Shown here one piece after another: positions 32,937-41,421 of a stretch of DNA of 64,000 nt (position 1 is the stretch's first letter; each line of letters starts with the position of its first letter). The translations under genes and the position numbers were made by a program. The DNA comes from CAKRJP01 sp963658085 (GTDB taxonomy: Bacteria > Bacillota > Clostridia > Lachnospirales > Lachnospiraceae), in assembly GCA_963658085.1 (NCBI GenBank), contig CAVKOU010000003.1, positions 62,001 through 126,000 on the forward strand, read 5' to 3'. Under the pieces are notes generated by a model, which saw only the letters and a program-made list of their open reading frames with translations, was not told where the DNA came from and did not search any database.

Positions 32937-33167
32937 TTAATCTAAAATATCAACAGAAACTTTCTTATCTTCCTTAGCTGCAGCTGCCTTAACAACTGAG
33001 CGGATTGCTTTTGCAATACGCCCCTGCTTTCCAATGACCTTTCCCATATCAGAATCGGCTACTCGTACTTCCAGGACGGTATTTTCTCGCTCTTCACGTT
33101 CGGTTACAACTACACTTTCAGGATCATCGACTAATGCTTTCGCAATTACTTCAACTAACTCTTTCAT
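32937..33167 (-). CDS. khpA: KH-domain RNA-binding protein KhpA (YlqC)
   Basis: A 76-aa single KH-domain protein with the GxxG loop in VIGKQGRIAKAIRSVV. In Gram-positives KhpA works with KhpB in RNA binding linked to cell elongation. The ATG at 33167 has GGAGG 6 bases upstream. It sits between rpsP and rimM, its usual place. Confidence 0.94.
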   Translation of the reverse strand: MKELVEVIAKALVDDPESVVVTEREERENTVLEVRVADSDMGKVIGKQGRIAKAIRSVVKAAAAKEDKKVSVDILD

Positions 33168-33188
33168 AGTGCACCTCCGAAGCATCTA

Positions 33189-33434
33189 TTATTTCTCAAT
33201 ACCAGCTGCTTTAAAGATCTTATTTACTACTTCTGTAGGCTGAGCTCCGTTTGCTAACCACTTCTTAGCTGCTTCCTCATCTACGCTGATTGCGCTTGGA
33301 TCACAGTTAGGATCATAAGTTCCGATCTCGTCGATGAACTTTCCATCTCTTGGTGATCTAGAATCTGCAACGATGATTCTATAAAAAGGAGCCTTCTTCT
33401 GTCCCATTCTTCTTAATCTGATTTTTACTGCCAT
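33189..33434 (-). CDS. rpsP: 30S ribosomal protein S16
   Basis: Begins MAVKIRLRRMGQKKAPFYRI and contains VADSRSPRDGKFIDEIGTYD, both S16 signatures; 81 aa is normal. AGGTG-type site before ATG. The leader (33435-33544) has two small hairpins with cgcga/tcgcg and gcgat/atcgc arms but no T run. Confidence 0.97.
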   Translation of the reverse strand: MAVKIRLRRMGQKKAPFYRIIVADSRSPRDGKFIDEIGTYDPNCDPSAISVDEEAAKKWLANGAQPTEVVNKIFKAAGIEK

Positions 33435-33544
33435 GTGTATACACCTCCATAAAATATTAATTATAAACTTCTTTCGCGAGTTAGATTCGCGTATTTATAT
33501 ATAATGCGATAATCGCAGTATATCGAATCCATCTGTGCCATATA

Positions 33545-34903
33545 TTAAAATGGCAACTTAAACTTGCTTCGCTTACCGGCTTTACCAAACTGCTTCATCA
33601 TCTTACGCATCTCGTTAAAGGATTTCACCATGCGATTCACATCACTGATATCTACTCCTGCGCCTTTGGCGATTCGATGCTTTCTGGATGGATTGATAAG
33701 ATCCGGATTTGCTCTCTCTTCCGGTGTCATGGAACGAATCATAGCTTCCATTCTGGCCATATTCTTCTCGGCCTGAGAGGTTTGCTCCTCGTCCATGTTC
33801 ATGCCCTTCATCATATTGCCACCCATATTTCCAAGACCAGGCAACATATTCATAATGTTTCCAAGGCCTCCCATGTTCCGCATCTGACTCATACTTTCTA
33901 AATAATCGTCATAATCAAACTGGGCTTTTTTCAGCTTCTGGGTCATGGCCTTGGCTTTTTCCTCATCGATCTCAGCCTCTGCCTTCTCAATGAGTGTCAG
34001 CACATCTCCCATACCAAGGATACGGGATGCCATACGATCCGGATAAAATTGTTCCAAATCTGAGAGTTTTTCACCCATACCTACATATAAAATAGGTTTT
34101 CCGGTAACTGCCTTAACAGATAGGGCCGCACCACCTCGGGTATCACCGTCAAGTTTGGTGACAATCACTCCGTCAATACCAATCTTCTCATCAAATTCCT
34201 TTGCTACATTTACCGCATCCTGACCGGTCATGGCATCGATTACCAAAATTGTCTGATGCACCGTAACAGTCTCTTTGATCTCCTGAAGCTCGCCCATCAT
34301 ATCTTCATCAATATGAAGACGACCGGCGGTATCTAAAATCACAAGGTTGTGACCATTCTTCTGAGCATGTTCTAAAGCAGCTTTTGCAATATTCGCAGGC
34401 TTATGGGAATCTCCCATAGTAAATACTTCTACTCCCTGCTTCTCTCCATTCACCTGTAACTGCTTGATTGCAGCCGGACGATAAATGTCGCAGGCTACTA
34501 AAAGAGGTTTCTTGCCCTTAAGCTTAAACTTTCCTGCAAGCTTCGCTGTGGTGGTTGTCTTACCGGCACCCTGAAGACCTGCCATCATGATAACGGTAAT
34601 ACTCTTACCCGGCTGAAGTTTGATCTCCGTGGTCTCAGATCCCATAAGACTAACCAGTTCTTCATTAACGATCTTAACCACCATCTGTCCCGGATTCAAA
34701 CCATTCATAACATCCTGTCCGATGGCTCTCTCCTGAACCTTCTTCGTGAAGTCCTTCACTACCTTGAAGTTAACATCTGCTGCCAGAAGTGCACGCTTAA
34801 TCTCCTTGAGAGCTTCCTTAACATCATCTTCTGTAAGGCGTCCCTTGCTTCTGAGATTCTTAAAAACGTTTTGCAGTTTTTCTGTCAAGCTATCAAATGC
34901 CAT
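33545..34903 (-). CDS. ffh: Signal recognition particle protein Ffh
   Basis: GTPase of the signal recognition particle. N domain at 1-90, G domain with GLQGAGKTTTTAKLA (P-loop), DTAGRLHID and TKLDGDTRGGAAL, then a methionine-rich M domain (LGNIMNMLPGLGNMGGNMMK, with GMNMDEEQ). Length 452 aa. The ATG at 34903 follows GGAGGAG by 7 bases. YlxM lies immediately upstream and rpsP downstream. Confidence 0.97.
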   Translation of the reverse strand: MAFDSLTEKLQNVFKNLRSKGRLTEDDVKEALKEIKRALLAADVNFKVVKDFTKKVQERAIGQDVMNGLNPGQMVVKIVNEELVSLMGSETTEIKLQPGKSITVIMMAGLQGAGKTTTTAKLAGKFKLKGKKPLLVACDIYRPAAIKQLQVNGEKQGVEVFTMGDSHKPANIAKAALEHAQKNGHNLVILDTAGRLHIDEDMMGELQEIKETVTVHQTILVIDAMTGQDAVNVAKEFDEKIGIDGVIVTKLDGDTRGGAALSVKAVTGKPILYVGMGEKLSDLEQFYPDRMASRILGMGDVLTLIEKAEAEIDEEKAKAMTQKLKKAQFDYDDYLESMSQMRNMGGLGNIMNMLPGLGNMGGNMMKGMNMDEEQTSQAEKNMARMEAMIRSMTPEERANPDLINPSRKHRIAKGAGVDISDVNRMVKSFNEMRKMMKQFGKAGKRSKFKLPF

Positions 34904-34904
34904 A

Positions 34905-35249
34905 TTATAACTCCTCCAAAATCTCACCGGATATTCTGCGAATCTCTTTTACAAATGCTTTAACATCCTGAGGTTCACCATCCTTCATAAGATCGTTAAT
35001 CTCATCTACCTTCTCCCGGATGGTAACAAACTTCTCTACAAGATGAAGCTTCTCCTCATATCCTCTAAGCGTCTGATCACATCGCTTGATCAGGTCATGA
35101 ACACCCTGGCGGCTTATGCCTGCCTCCCTTGCGATCTCTCCAAGAGATAGATCCTCAGATATAAATTGTTCATAGATCTCCTTCTGATGATCCGTCAGGA
35201 GTTCTCCATAAAAATCATATAGCAACGTTTGCTCAAGAATTTCATTCAC
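34905..35249 (-). CDS. ylxM: YlxM/UPF0122 helix-turn-helix protein
   Basis: Partner gene of ffh in Firmicutes with a sigma-like helix-turn-helix: LLTDHQKEIYEQFISEDLSL and GEIAREAGISRQGVHDLIKR. Reported to modulate the SRP GTPase in some species. An ATG at 35270 overlaps the promoter -10, so it cannot be used from that promoter; the GTG at 35249, with AGGTGA 5 bases before it, is preferred (114 aa, VNEILEQTLLYDFYGELL). Stop lies just 1 base before the ffh ATG. Confidence 0.88.
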   Translation of the reverse strand: MNEILEQTLLYDFYGELLTDHQKEIYEQFISEDLSLGEIAREAGISRQGVHDLIKRCDQTLRGYEEKLHLVEKFVTIREKVDEINDLMKDGEPQDVKAFVKEIRRISGEILEEL

Positions 35250-35265
35250 ATTAATCACCTGTGCT

Positions 35266-35295
35266 ATCATACAACAGGGAGCCTTTAGGTGTCAA
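35266..35295 (-). promoter_or_regulatory. Promoter of the ylxM-ffh operon
   Basis: Minus-strand TTGACA (35290-35295) and TATGAT (35266-35271), spacing 18. Transcription should start near 35259, 10 bases before the GTG of ylxM. Confidence 0.68.
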
Positions 35296-35446
35296 GTATT
35301 TTTTCTTTACACTTGATTTTCTCCGTTGATTTCACAATTCAAATGTCGTACACTGTATGCAGGCGTATGCGAAAACCCATTTTGCATGGCCTTGAATCGT
35401 TATGTAGATATAGATAACAGATATAGATAAGGATACTTGAAAATCA

Positions 35447-36094
35447 ATGAAAACAGAAACCTTCTATGATATTCTGGAAGTAAGCCCCAAAGCCTCCCTT
35501 CAGGAAATCACACAGGCAAAGAACAAATTAGCAAAAAAATATCATCCTGATGCCAACATGCGCCACGGTATTGATACCACAGACAAGATGCAGCAGATTC
35601 TTGAGGCTTACAAGGTTCTATCGGATGCCGAGGCCAGAAAGGACTATGACAAAACGCTCCTAGGTATTAATCCCAAAGCCAAGATGCAGACCTTTGACTT
35701 ACAGCACCCGGAAAAGGATGTCACAGAGACCACCAAGGACTCTCCTATGATCCGCTGTTGGAAGGTGTCAGAAAGACTCCACCAGGTGGTGACAGAAAGC
35801 GAAGAACTATTTAAAAACCATACCAAGACTCACAGGCTTACCAAGCTTTCAGAACGGGCCACAAAGTATACCAATTATTTAAAAAAACATGGAATTCCTG
35901 AATCCTACTGGTATCCGGAGGTCATGAACTGGTTGTTATTCAACTGGTATAAGAATAAAAATTATACCATACCGCATCTAATTTCCATGTACGATGCTTA
36001 CCTGAAAGAAGAATTAAAAACCATGGATCGATTGAAAATGCAGACTGTACAATTTAAATATCAGCGATCTGTAAAGCGATTATGCAAATACTAA
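35447..36094 (+). CDS. J-domain protein
   Basis: A 215-aa plus-strand protein. Residues 1-68 form a DnaJ domain: FYDILEVSPKASLQEITQAK, the HPD motif in KYHPDANM and YKVLSDAEARKDYDK. No zinc or glycine-rich region follows. Residues 75-215 are helical and aromatic with no known family (ESYWYPEVMNWLLFNWYKNK). It probably stimulates DnaK on a specific client. Near the start AAGGA is 12 bases away, so translation may be modest. A repeat of agatatagata precedes it (35405-35430). Divergent from ylxM. Confidence 0.85.
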   Translation: MKTETFYDILEVSPKASLQEITQAKNKLAKKYHPDANMRHGIDTTDKMQQILEAYKVLSDAEARKDYDKTLLGINPKAKMQTFDLQHPEKDVTETTKDSPMIRCWKVSERLHQVVTESEELFKNHTKTHRLTKLSERATKYTNYLKKHGIPESYWYPEVMNWLLFNWYKNKNYTIPHLISMYDAYLKEELKTMDRLKMQTVQFKYQRSVKRLCKY

Positions 36095-36104
36095 TCTTTT
36101 ATAT

Positions 36105-36160
36105 AAAAATGGCGAGGATCTTCCTATTTCATGGAATTCCACGCCATTTTATTTTTTCTT
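36105..36160 (+). terminator. Terminator of the J-domain gene
   Basis: Stem aaaatggcg/cgccatttt (36106-36114, 36142-36150) followed by ATTTTTTC on the plus strand. Confidence 0.75.
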
Positions 36161-36212
36161 CTTATCTTAAATCTTTTTCCAATTCTACTTTTCGAAGTTC
36201 TCTGCGGCGTTC

Positions 36213-36222
36213 NNNNNNNNNN
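36213..36222. other. Run of 10 Ns (assembly gap)
   Basis: Ten unknown bases between the two versions of the intergenic region; probably a scaffold join with no real missing sequence. Confidence 0.9.
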
Positions 36223-36225
36223 TAT

Positions 36226-36272
36226 AAAAATGGCGAGGATCTTTAAGTTTTACTTATCTCCTCACCATTTTT
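36226..36272 (-). terminator. Terminator of the thioesterase gene
   Basis: 14-bp stem aaaaatggcgagga/tcctcaccattttt (36226-36239, 36259-36272) with one G-U pair on the minus strand, ending in T residues. Confidence 0.7.
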
Positions 36273-36298
36273 CTTCTTATCCCACTTCTTATTATTTC

Positions 36299-36763
36299 TT
36301 ATCTTAAATCTTTTTCCAATTCTACTTTTCGAAGTTCTCTGCGGCGTTCGGCCTTCTTCCATTCCTCTTTTTCTTCTTCTGTCTCAAGCTCCAGACGATT
36401 TACAGGAACAGGCTTGTCGTTTTCATCTAAGGCCACCAATGTAAGAAAAGCACGGTTCATAAGGTCTCGCTTTCCTCCTACGTGTTCCACATAAGTATCC
36501 ACCTTCACTACCATAGAGGTAACTCCCACATAGGTAAGCTTTCCCTGAAGCACCAGCAGGTCGTTCTGATAAGCGCCTTTCAGAAAGTTAAGATTGTCTA
36601 CACAGGCCGTAGTAACATTACATCTTGCGTGACGTTTTCCCACTACTCCTGCTACCTCGTCGATCCACTGCATCAACATGCCACCGAAGAGACGTCCTGC
36701 TGCATTTAAATGATTCGGTCGGACCAAATGTACGGATTCCACCATGGAATCTGAGACTTTCAT
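36299..36763 (-). CDS. Hotdog acyl-CoA thioesterase (YkhA/YciA family)
   Basis: A 154-aa hotdog-fold thioesterase: NHLNAAGRLFGGMLMQWIDE holds the catalytic Asp/Asn region and VTTACVDNLNFLKGAYQNDL and RDLMNRAFLTLVALDEN are family blocks. These enzymes hydrolyse medium or long acyl-CoA, perhaps to balance CoA pools. A charged C-terminal tail (EEEKEEWKKAERRRELRKVE) follows. The ATG at 36763 has GGAG nine bases upstream, better than a TTG 15 bases earlier. Part of its 3' end is duplicated beyond the N gap. Confidence 0.9.
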   Translation of the reverse strand: MKVSDSMVESVHLVRPNHLNAAGRLFGGMLMQWIDEVAGVVGKRHARCNVTTACVDNLNFLKGAYQNDLLVLQGKLTYVGVTSMVVKVDTYVEHVGGKRDLMNRAFLTLVALDENDKPVPVNRLELETEEEKEEWKKAERRRELRKVELEKDLR

Positions 36764-36826
36764 TGTCAATAGCTCCAAAATTATCCCTCCTCGTTTCTAT
36801 TTTCCGATTTTACCAGAATGCTTTTA

Positions 36827-36850
36827 TTATAACATAAAATTTGCTATACT
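36827..36850. promoter_or_regulatory. Back-to-back extended -10 promoters
   Basis: Minus strand TGTTATAAT (TATAAT at 36827-36832) drives the thioesterase; plus strand TGCTATACT (TATACT at 36845-36850) drives the TruA-like gene. Both have the TGn extension and weak -35 elements. Confidence 0.55.
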
Positions 36851-36922
36851 ATTTTCAAATCAAGCATTGTTTCTAATAATGTCCAATGACGGAAGCAAAG
36901 CCCCAAAGAAGGAGATTTAGTT

Positions 36923-37666
36923 ATGAGAAATATAAAACTTACTATAGAATATGACGGAAGCCGCTACCAGGGTTGGGCTCGTCTCGGAAAAGAAGAATCC
37001 ATCAATACCATTTCCAATAAGATCCTCGACGTAGTAAAGAAAATGACTCAGGAAGATGATATCGAGCTATTCTGCGGTTGCCGCACTGAGGTTGGAGTTC
37101 ACGCCTACGAGCAGGTGGCCAATTTCAGGACCTCCTGCCAGATGAAGGTGGCCGACATGAAGCACTATTTAAATCGCTATCTCCCTATGGATATCGCCAT
37201 TACCAATGTAAAGGAAATGAATGATAGATTCCACGCACAGTTAAATGCTACTTCAAAGATCTATGTATATCGCATGGTCATCGATGACGTACCAAGTGTC
37301 TTTGACCGGAAATACATTTATCACTGCTTCCAGGTTCCTGACAAGGCATTGATGCAAAAAGCTAGCGAATATTTAATCGGAAAGCATGATTTTAAGAATT
37401 TTTCCACTGCTAAGAAAAGTAAATCTACCATAAAAGAGATTTATGACATTGACATCTACGCAGATACTGAGGAAATGCAAATTATGATCCATGCCAATGA
37501 TTTTCTTCATAACATGGCAAGAATCCTCATTGCCACTCTCATTGACATCGGACTGGGAAACCGACCGCTTGCAGATATTCCTGCAATTTTCGATGGTGCT
37601 GCCAAGGCCAGTGATCCTTGCGATCCCAAGGGCTTGTACCTCCAGGAAGTGCGATATTCAGACTAA
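36923..37666 (+). CDS. truA: TruA-like tRNA pseudouridine synthase with Glu at the catalytic position
   Basis: A 247-aa homologue of TruA, which makes pseudouridine at tRNA positions 38-40. TIEYDGSRYQGWARLGKEES is the N terminus, and FHAQLNATSKIYVYRM and FLHNMARILIATLIDIGLG are TruA blocks. The conserved GRTDxGVHA motif reads CRTEVGVHA: the invariant catalytic Asp is Glu56 (codon GAG at 37088-37090). Either Glu supports activity, or this is a paralogue with a lost or changed role while a normal TruA exists elsewhere. Good GGAG ribosome site. Has own promoter and terminator. Confidence 0.85.
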   Translation: MRNIKLTIEYDGSRYQGWARLGKEESINTISNKILDVVKKMTQEDDIELFCGCRTEVGVHAYEQVANFRTSCQMKVADMKHYLNRYLPMDIAITNVKEMNDRFHAQLNATSKIYVYRMVIDDVPSVFDRKYIYHCFQVPDKALMQKASEYLIGKHDFKNFSTAKKSKSTIKEIYDIDIYADTEEMQIMIHANDFLHNMARILIATLIDIGLGNRPLADIPAIFDGAAKASDPCDPKGLYLQEVRYSD

Positions 37667-37695
37667 GTCACGACTGGATTTATTTGTAATCAACC

Positions 37696-37736
37696 AAAAA
37701 GCCTTTCGCCTGGAATTTTCAGGCAGAAGGCTTTTT
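37696..37736 (+). terminator. Terminator of the TruA-like gene (bidirectional)
   Basis: Stem aaaaagcctttcgcctg/caggcagaaggcttttt (37696-37712, 37720-37736) with two central mismatches and T/A runs at both ends; serves the convergent patatin gene too. Confidence 0.85.
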
Positions 37737-37752
37737 CATGTTCATGTTCTCT

Positions 37753-38610
37753 TTAAGACTCTAGGTATTCCATTAAAGAGTTAAATTGTCTCTTCATCAA
37801 GCGATATCCATGAAGGTAAAAATGTGTCAAGGCCTCCGGATCTTGCTCAATTCTGGAAACGGTCGGGATCAGCGGACGGATCACAAAAACCTTTCCCTCA
37901 TCCTCCAACTGTTCCACCTGCTCAAGCTGATGATTGTAAATCTCACTGCGTTTGATGGCAGTCTCTACTAGTTTTGGATATTTCTTATAGTAGCGCTGAT
38001 ACAATTTTGCTACAGACTTTTTGATAGGCTTCTTGCGATAACCGGCATTTCTAGTTAAGATCAAGACATTTTTCTCATTTCCAATCTCCAGGGCACGTTC
38101 CACAGGAATGGAATCTGCGATTCCTCCGTCTAAATAAGGCACCCCGTCCACATTCACCACCGGCGCAAGAAGTGGCATACTGCTGGAACCTCTGCAAAGT
38201 TTCATGAGACGCTCCTTATCACTTCTCTCATCCAGATATTCAGCCTTACCGGTCTCACAATTGGTAAGAACGATATCGCAATTCATTTCTGATGAAAAAT
38301 AAGTCTCGAAATCAAATGGAAATGTCTCGTATGGATAGGTCCCAAAAATCTTCTCCATATCCATAATACTCTTCTCTTTAATAAATCTCGGGATGCTATT
38401 TAGATAACGATTCTCCTCTTTTTTCGGAATCATGCAATTCTTTGTTCTCTCCGGCTGCTTCGATACATAATCCACGGCATTACAAGAACCTGCACTTACA
38501 CCGATTACGTGGGACAGGTAAACATCCTGTTCCATGAGATAATCTAAAACTCCGGAGGTAAATACACCTCTCACAGAGCCTCCTTCCAAAACCATTGTTC
38601 CCTTTATCAT
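37753..38610 (-). CDS. Patatin-like phospholipase
   Basis: A 285-aa esterase of the patatin family. LEGGSVRGVFTSGVLDYL contains the oxyanion loop GGSVRG, the nucleophile Ser is in IGVSAGSCNAVDYV (GxSxG) and the catalytic Asp in YLDGGIADSIPV (DGG). No signal peptide, so probably cytoplasmic or membrane-peripheral lipid hydrolase. The ATG at 38610 has GGAGAG 8-9 bases upstream; one further upstream does not. Convergent with the TruA-like gene. Confidence 0.9.
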   Translation of the reverse strand: MIKGTMVLEGGSVRGVFTSGVLDYLMEQDVYLSHVIGVSAGSCNAVDYVSKQPERTKNCMIPKKEENRYLNSIPRFIKEKSIMDMEKIFGTYPYETFPFDFETYFSSEMNCDIVLTNCETGKAEYLDERSDKERLMKLCRGSSSMPLLAPVVNVDGVPYLDGGIADSIPVERALEIGNEKNVLILTRNAGYRKKPIKKSVAKLYQRYYKKYPKLVETAIKRSEIYNHQLEQVEQLEDEGKVFVIRPLIPTVSRIEQDPEALTHFYLHGYRLMKRQFNSLMEYLES

Positions 38611-38721
38611 TATGATCACTCTCCTATTCATCTTTCACGTTACAGCCTCACATTTTCTCATATTTTCTCCTGGAAGCCATAACCATCCATCAACTGACGT
38701 TTCCTATTATATATCTTTTTC

Positions 38722-38750
38722 TTGCCTTTTGCCAACACATTTGCTATATT
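38722..38750 (+). promoter_or_regulatory. Promoter of the ABC-F gene
   Basis: TTGCCT (38722-38727), 17 bases, extended -10 TGCTATATT (TATATT at 38745-38750), 57 bases before the start. Confidence 0.55.
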
Positions 38751-38807
38751 AGCCATGTATGTGCAAAGATGTTTATTATTTTTATAGAAAAAAGAGGATG
38801 AATAACG

Positions 38808-40439
38808 ATGATCAGTACAAGTAATATCACACTTCGCGTAGGTAAAAAAGCACTTTTCGAAGATGTTAATATCAAATTTACCGAGGGAAACTGCTATGGT
38901 CTTATCGGTGCAAATGGTGCCGGAAAATCTACATTTCTTAAGATCTTATCCGGACAATTAGAGCCGTCTAAGGGAGAGGTTATCATCACTCCCGGTGAGC
39001 GTCTTTCCTTCCTGCAACAGGATCACTTTAAATATGACGAATATCCGGTTCTCGATACTGTTATGATGGGAAATGCCCGTCTCTATGAGATTATGAAAGA
39101 GAAAGAGGCAATTTATGCAAAGGAAGATTTCACAGACGAGGATGGAATCAAGGCCAGTGAGTTAGAGGGAGAATTTGCATCCATGAACGGATGGGAAGCA
39201 GAATCTGACGCTGCTACCCTATTAAATGGTCTTGGCATTGATACCGAGCTTCACTATGAGATTATGGGAAATTTAAACGGTCCGGAAAAGGTTAAGGTAT
39301 TATTAGCTCAGGCATTATTCGGAAACCCGGATATCCTGCTTTTGGACGAGCCTACCAACCACTTGGACTTAGATGCCATCGCATGGTTGGAAGAATTCTT
39401 GATCAACTTCAACAATACCGTTATTGTAGTATCCCATGACCGTTACTTCTTAAATAAGGTCTGCACTCAGATCGCAGATATCGATTACGGTAAGATCAAG
39501 CTTTACGCCGGTAACTACGATTTCTGGTATGAGTCCAGTCAGCTTTTGATCCGTCAGATGAAGGAAGCAAACAAAAAGAAAGAAGAGAAGATCAAGGAAT
39601 TACAGGACTTTATTTCCAGATTTAGCGCTAACGCTTCTAAGTCTAAACAAGCAACCTCCAGAAAACGTGCCCTGGAGAAGATTCAATTAGATGACATTCA
39701 GCCATCCAGCCGTAAGTATCCATATATCGACTTCCGTCCAAACCGCGAGATTGGAAACGAAGTATTAATGGTTGAAGGATTAAGCAAGACCATCGACGGC
39801 GAAAAGGTATTAGATAACATTTCCTTTACCTTAGGTCGTGAAGACAAAGTTGCTTTTGTAGGAAGTAATGAGCTTGCAAAGACTACTCTCTTCCAGATTC
39901 TCATGGGCGAGATGGAACCGGACGAAGGAACCTATAAGTGGGGAATTACCACTTCTCAGGCATACTTCCCATTAGACAGCACCGAGGACTTTGACAATGA
40001 TTATACCATTGTAGAGTGGCTGACCCAGTACTCTGATGACAAGGACGTAACTTATGTTCGTGGATTCCTTGGACGTATGCTCTTTGCCGGAGATGACGGT
40101 GTAAAACGAGTAAAGGTATTATCCGGAGGCGAGAAGGTTCGTTGTCTTCTCTCTAAGATGATGATCTCCGGTGCAAATGTGCTGGTATTTGACGAGCCAA
40201 CCAACCACTTGGATATGGAAAGTATTACCGCTCTCAACAATGGTATGATCAAATTCCCTGGGGTTATTTTATTTAGTTCCAGAGACCACCAGATTGTACA
40301 GACTACCGCAAATCGTATTATGGAGATTGTTCCAGGCGGAAAACTTATTGATAAGATTACTACCTATGATGAGTATTTGGAAAGTGATGAGATGGCTAGA
40401 AAACGCCAGACTTATACCGTTCAGGAAGAGGATAATTAA
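38808..40439 (+). CDS. ABC-F ATPase, YbiT type
   Basis: A 543-aa soluble protein with two ABC domains and no membrane part, belonging to the ribosome-associated ABC-F group. NBD1 has GANGAGKSTFLKIL and LLLDEPTNHLDLDAIAWLEE; a charged P-site-tRNA-interaction linker (about 245-300, with KKKEEKIKELQDF) follows; NBD2 has the atypical Walker A GSNELAKTTLFQIL, LSGGEKVRCLLSK and FDEPTNHLDMESI. The AKTT form of the second P-loop is usual for YbiT-like members. Role in translation, not in drug resistance as far as sequence shows. Confidence 0.92.
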   Translation: MISTSNITLRVGKKALFEDVNIKFTEGNCYGLIGANGAGKSTFLKILSGQLEPSKGEVIITPGERLSFLQQDHFKYDEYPVLDTVMMGNARLYEIMKEKEAIYAKEDFTDEDGIKASELEGEFASMNGWEAESDAATLLNGLGIDTELHYEIMGNLNGPEKVKVLLAQALFGNPDILLLDEPTNHLDLDAIAWLEEFLINFNNTVIVVSHDRYFLNKVCTQIADIDYGKIKLYAGNYDFWYESSQLLIRQMKEANKKKEEKIKELQDFISRFSANASKSKQATSRKRALEKIQLDDIQPSSRKYPYIDFRPNREIGNEVLMVEGLSKTIDGEKVLDNISFTLGREDKVAFVGSNELAKTTLFQILMGEMEPDEGTYKWGITTSQAYFPLDSTEDFDNDYTIVEWLTQYSDDKDVTYVRGFLGRMLFAGDDGVKRVKVLSGGEKVRCLLSKMMISGANVLVFDEPTNHLDMESITALNNGMIKFPGVILFSSRDHQIVQTTANRIMEIVPGGKLIDKITTYDEYLESDEMARKRQTYTVQEEDN

Positions 40440-40501
40440 TTCCTTATTGCATTATCGCATCAAATGAGCAAGATATAATTTTATAAAAACGGACACAACG
40501 C

Positions 40502-40577
40502 GGGAGCGGGATATGTCTGTAACAAACACACTGCGTTTCCTACTCGCAATCGTTTGTTACAGATACATTCCGCTCCC
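40502..40577. repeat. Long imperfect inverted repeat between convergent genes
   Basis: Two 26-base arms (40502-40527 and 40552-40577) pair at 23 of 26 positions around a 24-base loop that can pair further (tgcg with cgca). No T run on either side, so it is not a classic terminator. It could be a small MITE-like element or a transcription barrier between the ABC-F and phosphatase genes. Confidence 0.8.
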
Positions 40578-40637
40578 TGTTATGCTTCGTATCAAAAATT
40601 CACTTCTACACATTCAATACTATAGAATACCAGATTT

Positions 40638-41273
40638 CTATACATGCCAGTCTTCTACTTCATCGTCATAATATACCTGGTTTTCAAACTGAATTTTATA
40701 GTTTCCATCTGTGACTTCCACACAGGTAACGGCACAGTTTTTATGTACTCCCACCTGCCAGAAATCTTCCAAGGAATTCCCTTTGATCAGGGTCAACAAT
40801 GCGGCCAGGGCCACTCCGTGAGTAGAGATCAGAATATTCTTATCTATGTATTCCGGAATATTTACAATCTCATTTAAAAAATCTTTGCTGCGATTCAGAA
40901 GTTCTTCGTAGCTCTCTCCGCCCTCTGGGGCTACATATTTCTCCGGATGATTAAATCCTTCCCGGTAATTTTCTAAATCCTCATCCGAGGAATCTGATAA
41001 ATCCTTTCCCTCGTAAACTCCAAAAGACATCTCAAGGAGTCTCTCATCTTCAATGATTTTGACGTTTCTTCCCTCTAAGACAAGTTCAGCTGTTCGCTTT
41101 GCACGACCCAGAGGGCTGGTATAACATACTGCAAAAGGAATATTTTTAAGTCCTTCTTTTGTTTTTCTTGCCAATTCCTCCCCAAAATCATTTAAAGGAA
41201 TTTCTACCTGACCTTGCAATCTACGAATCACATTCCAGTCTGTCTGCCCATGGCGAATAAAATATAGTTTCAT
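40638..41273 (-). CDS. Histidine phosphatase (phosphoglycerate mutase superfamily)
   Basis: A 211-aa branch-2-type histidine phosphatase. The phospho-accepting His is in LYFIRHGQTDWNVIRRLQG, the acid Glu in LEMSFGVYEGKDL and the second His in ILISTHGVALAALLTLIKG. The family includes CobC (adenosylcobalamin phosphatase) and sugar phosphatases; with no cobalamin genes nearby, the substrate remains unknown. It is convergent with the ABC-F gene. Confidence 0.88.
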   Translation of the reverse strand: MKLYFIRHGQTDWNVIRRLQGQVEIPLNDFGEELARKTKEGLKNIPFAVCYTSPLGRAKRTAELVLEGRNVKIIEDERLLEMSFGVYEGKDLSDSSDEDLENYREGFNHPEKYVAPEGGESYEELLNRSKDFLNEIVNIPEYIDKNILISTHGVALAALLTLIKGNSLEDFWQVGVHKNCAVTCVEVTDGNYKIQFENQVYYDDEVEDWHV

Positions 41274-41345
41274 AGTACACCTCCAACTGTCTTTGATTAT
41301 AGCTTAGAGACGAGAACTTTTCCATAGGCATCGCCCCTTCTTCTA

Positions 41346-41354
41346 TGCTATAAT
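41346..41354 (+). promoter_or_regulatory. luxS promoter (extended -10)
   Basis: TGCTATAAT with TATAAT at 41349-41354, about 68 bases before luxS; no clear -35. Confidence 0.5.
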
Positions 41355-41421
41355 CTAATGGTTGTGATCCGCAACTCATACTCACTATGATTCATAGTAT
41401 AAAAAGATAAAGGAGACTACC

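Larger units (their letters stand above)
36102..36349. repeat. One junction present in two versions around an N gap
   Basis: 21 bases at 36102-36122 recur at 36223-36243, and 54 bases at 36159-36212 recur at 36296-36349, with different sequence between. The 54-base part is the 3' end of the thioesterase gene. The window thus holds two versions of the same intergenic region (111 and 127 bases) in series, separated by 10 Ns: most likely two strain variants placed end to end by the assembler. Confidence 0.85.
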
